5,922 bases of DNA from Nanosynbacter sp. (GTDB lineage: Bacteria > Patescibacteriota > Saccharimonadia > Saccharimonadales > Saccharimonadaceae). The translations under genes were made by a program, and so were the position numbers. Every line of letters begins with the position of its first letter. Position 1 is the first letter of the stretch. Shown here one piece after another: positions 5,908 to 5,922 of this stretch. The notes under the pieces were generated by a model. That model made no database searches. It was given only the letters and a program-made list of their open reading frames with translations, and had not been told where the DNA came from. The stretch lies in assembly GCA_015257635.1 (NCBI GenBank), contig JABZJU010000032.1:262-6183 (forward strand), given 5' to 3'.

Positions 5908-5922
5908 AAACTCCTTACGAAG

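Overview
All genes recognised here lie on the minus strand, so transcription runs from high to low coordinates. The window shows a housekeeping-type radC gene followed by a five-gene operon that looks like an uncommon restriction-modification or defence module. TGA ends several genes in plausible reading frames, so the standard bacterial code applies. Two promoters place the transcription start at or within 3 nt of an ATG (leaderless or nearly so), while downstream genes carry Shine-Dalgarno (SD) sites. This mix would suit a small-genome Patescibacteria/Saccharibacteria-like bacterium, but nothing here is diagnostic and the assignment is a low-confidence guess.

Layout in transcription order: (1) 5922-5539, an acidic hypothetical ORF that may continue past the window edge. 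(2) 5541-5442, a short intergenic stretch with an extended -10 promoter for radC. (3) 5441-4797, radC, a JAB/JAMM-domain protein. (4) 4796-4728, a strong sigma70-type promoter whose -35 box sits in the centre of a perfect 14-bp inverted repeat, a likely operator. (5) 4727-3762, a cytosolic ATP-binding protein with a histidine-kinase/anti-sigma type ATPase fold and a STAS-like N-terminus. (6) 3765-3460, a small STAS-like DUF4325 protein. (7) 3458-1602, a type III Mod-like beta-class adenine-N6 DNA methyltransferase with an AT-rich specificity segment. (8) 1602-85, an AT-rich gene for a protein with a C-terminal PD-(D/E)XK nuclease signature, in the place where a type III Res helicase-nuclease would normally be. 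(9) 73-1, the first 24 codons of a RhuM-family-like gene, cut by the window edge.

Genes 5 to 9 overlap or are separated by at most 11 nt and so form one transcription unit. The methyltransferase presumably marks self DNA and the PD-(D/E)XK protein presumably cuts unmarked DNA. The ATPase/STAS pair resembles anti-sigma/anti-anti-sigma partner-switching pairs and may gate the system, and the inverted repeat may hold the operon under repression. These roles are inferred from domain families and gene order, not shown by the sequence alone. I saw no tRNA, rRNA, CRISPR array, insertion sequence or convincing intrinsic terminator. No gene-free stretch exceeds about 100 bases.
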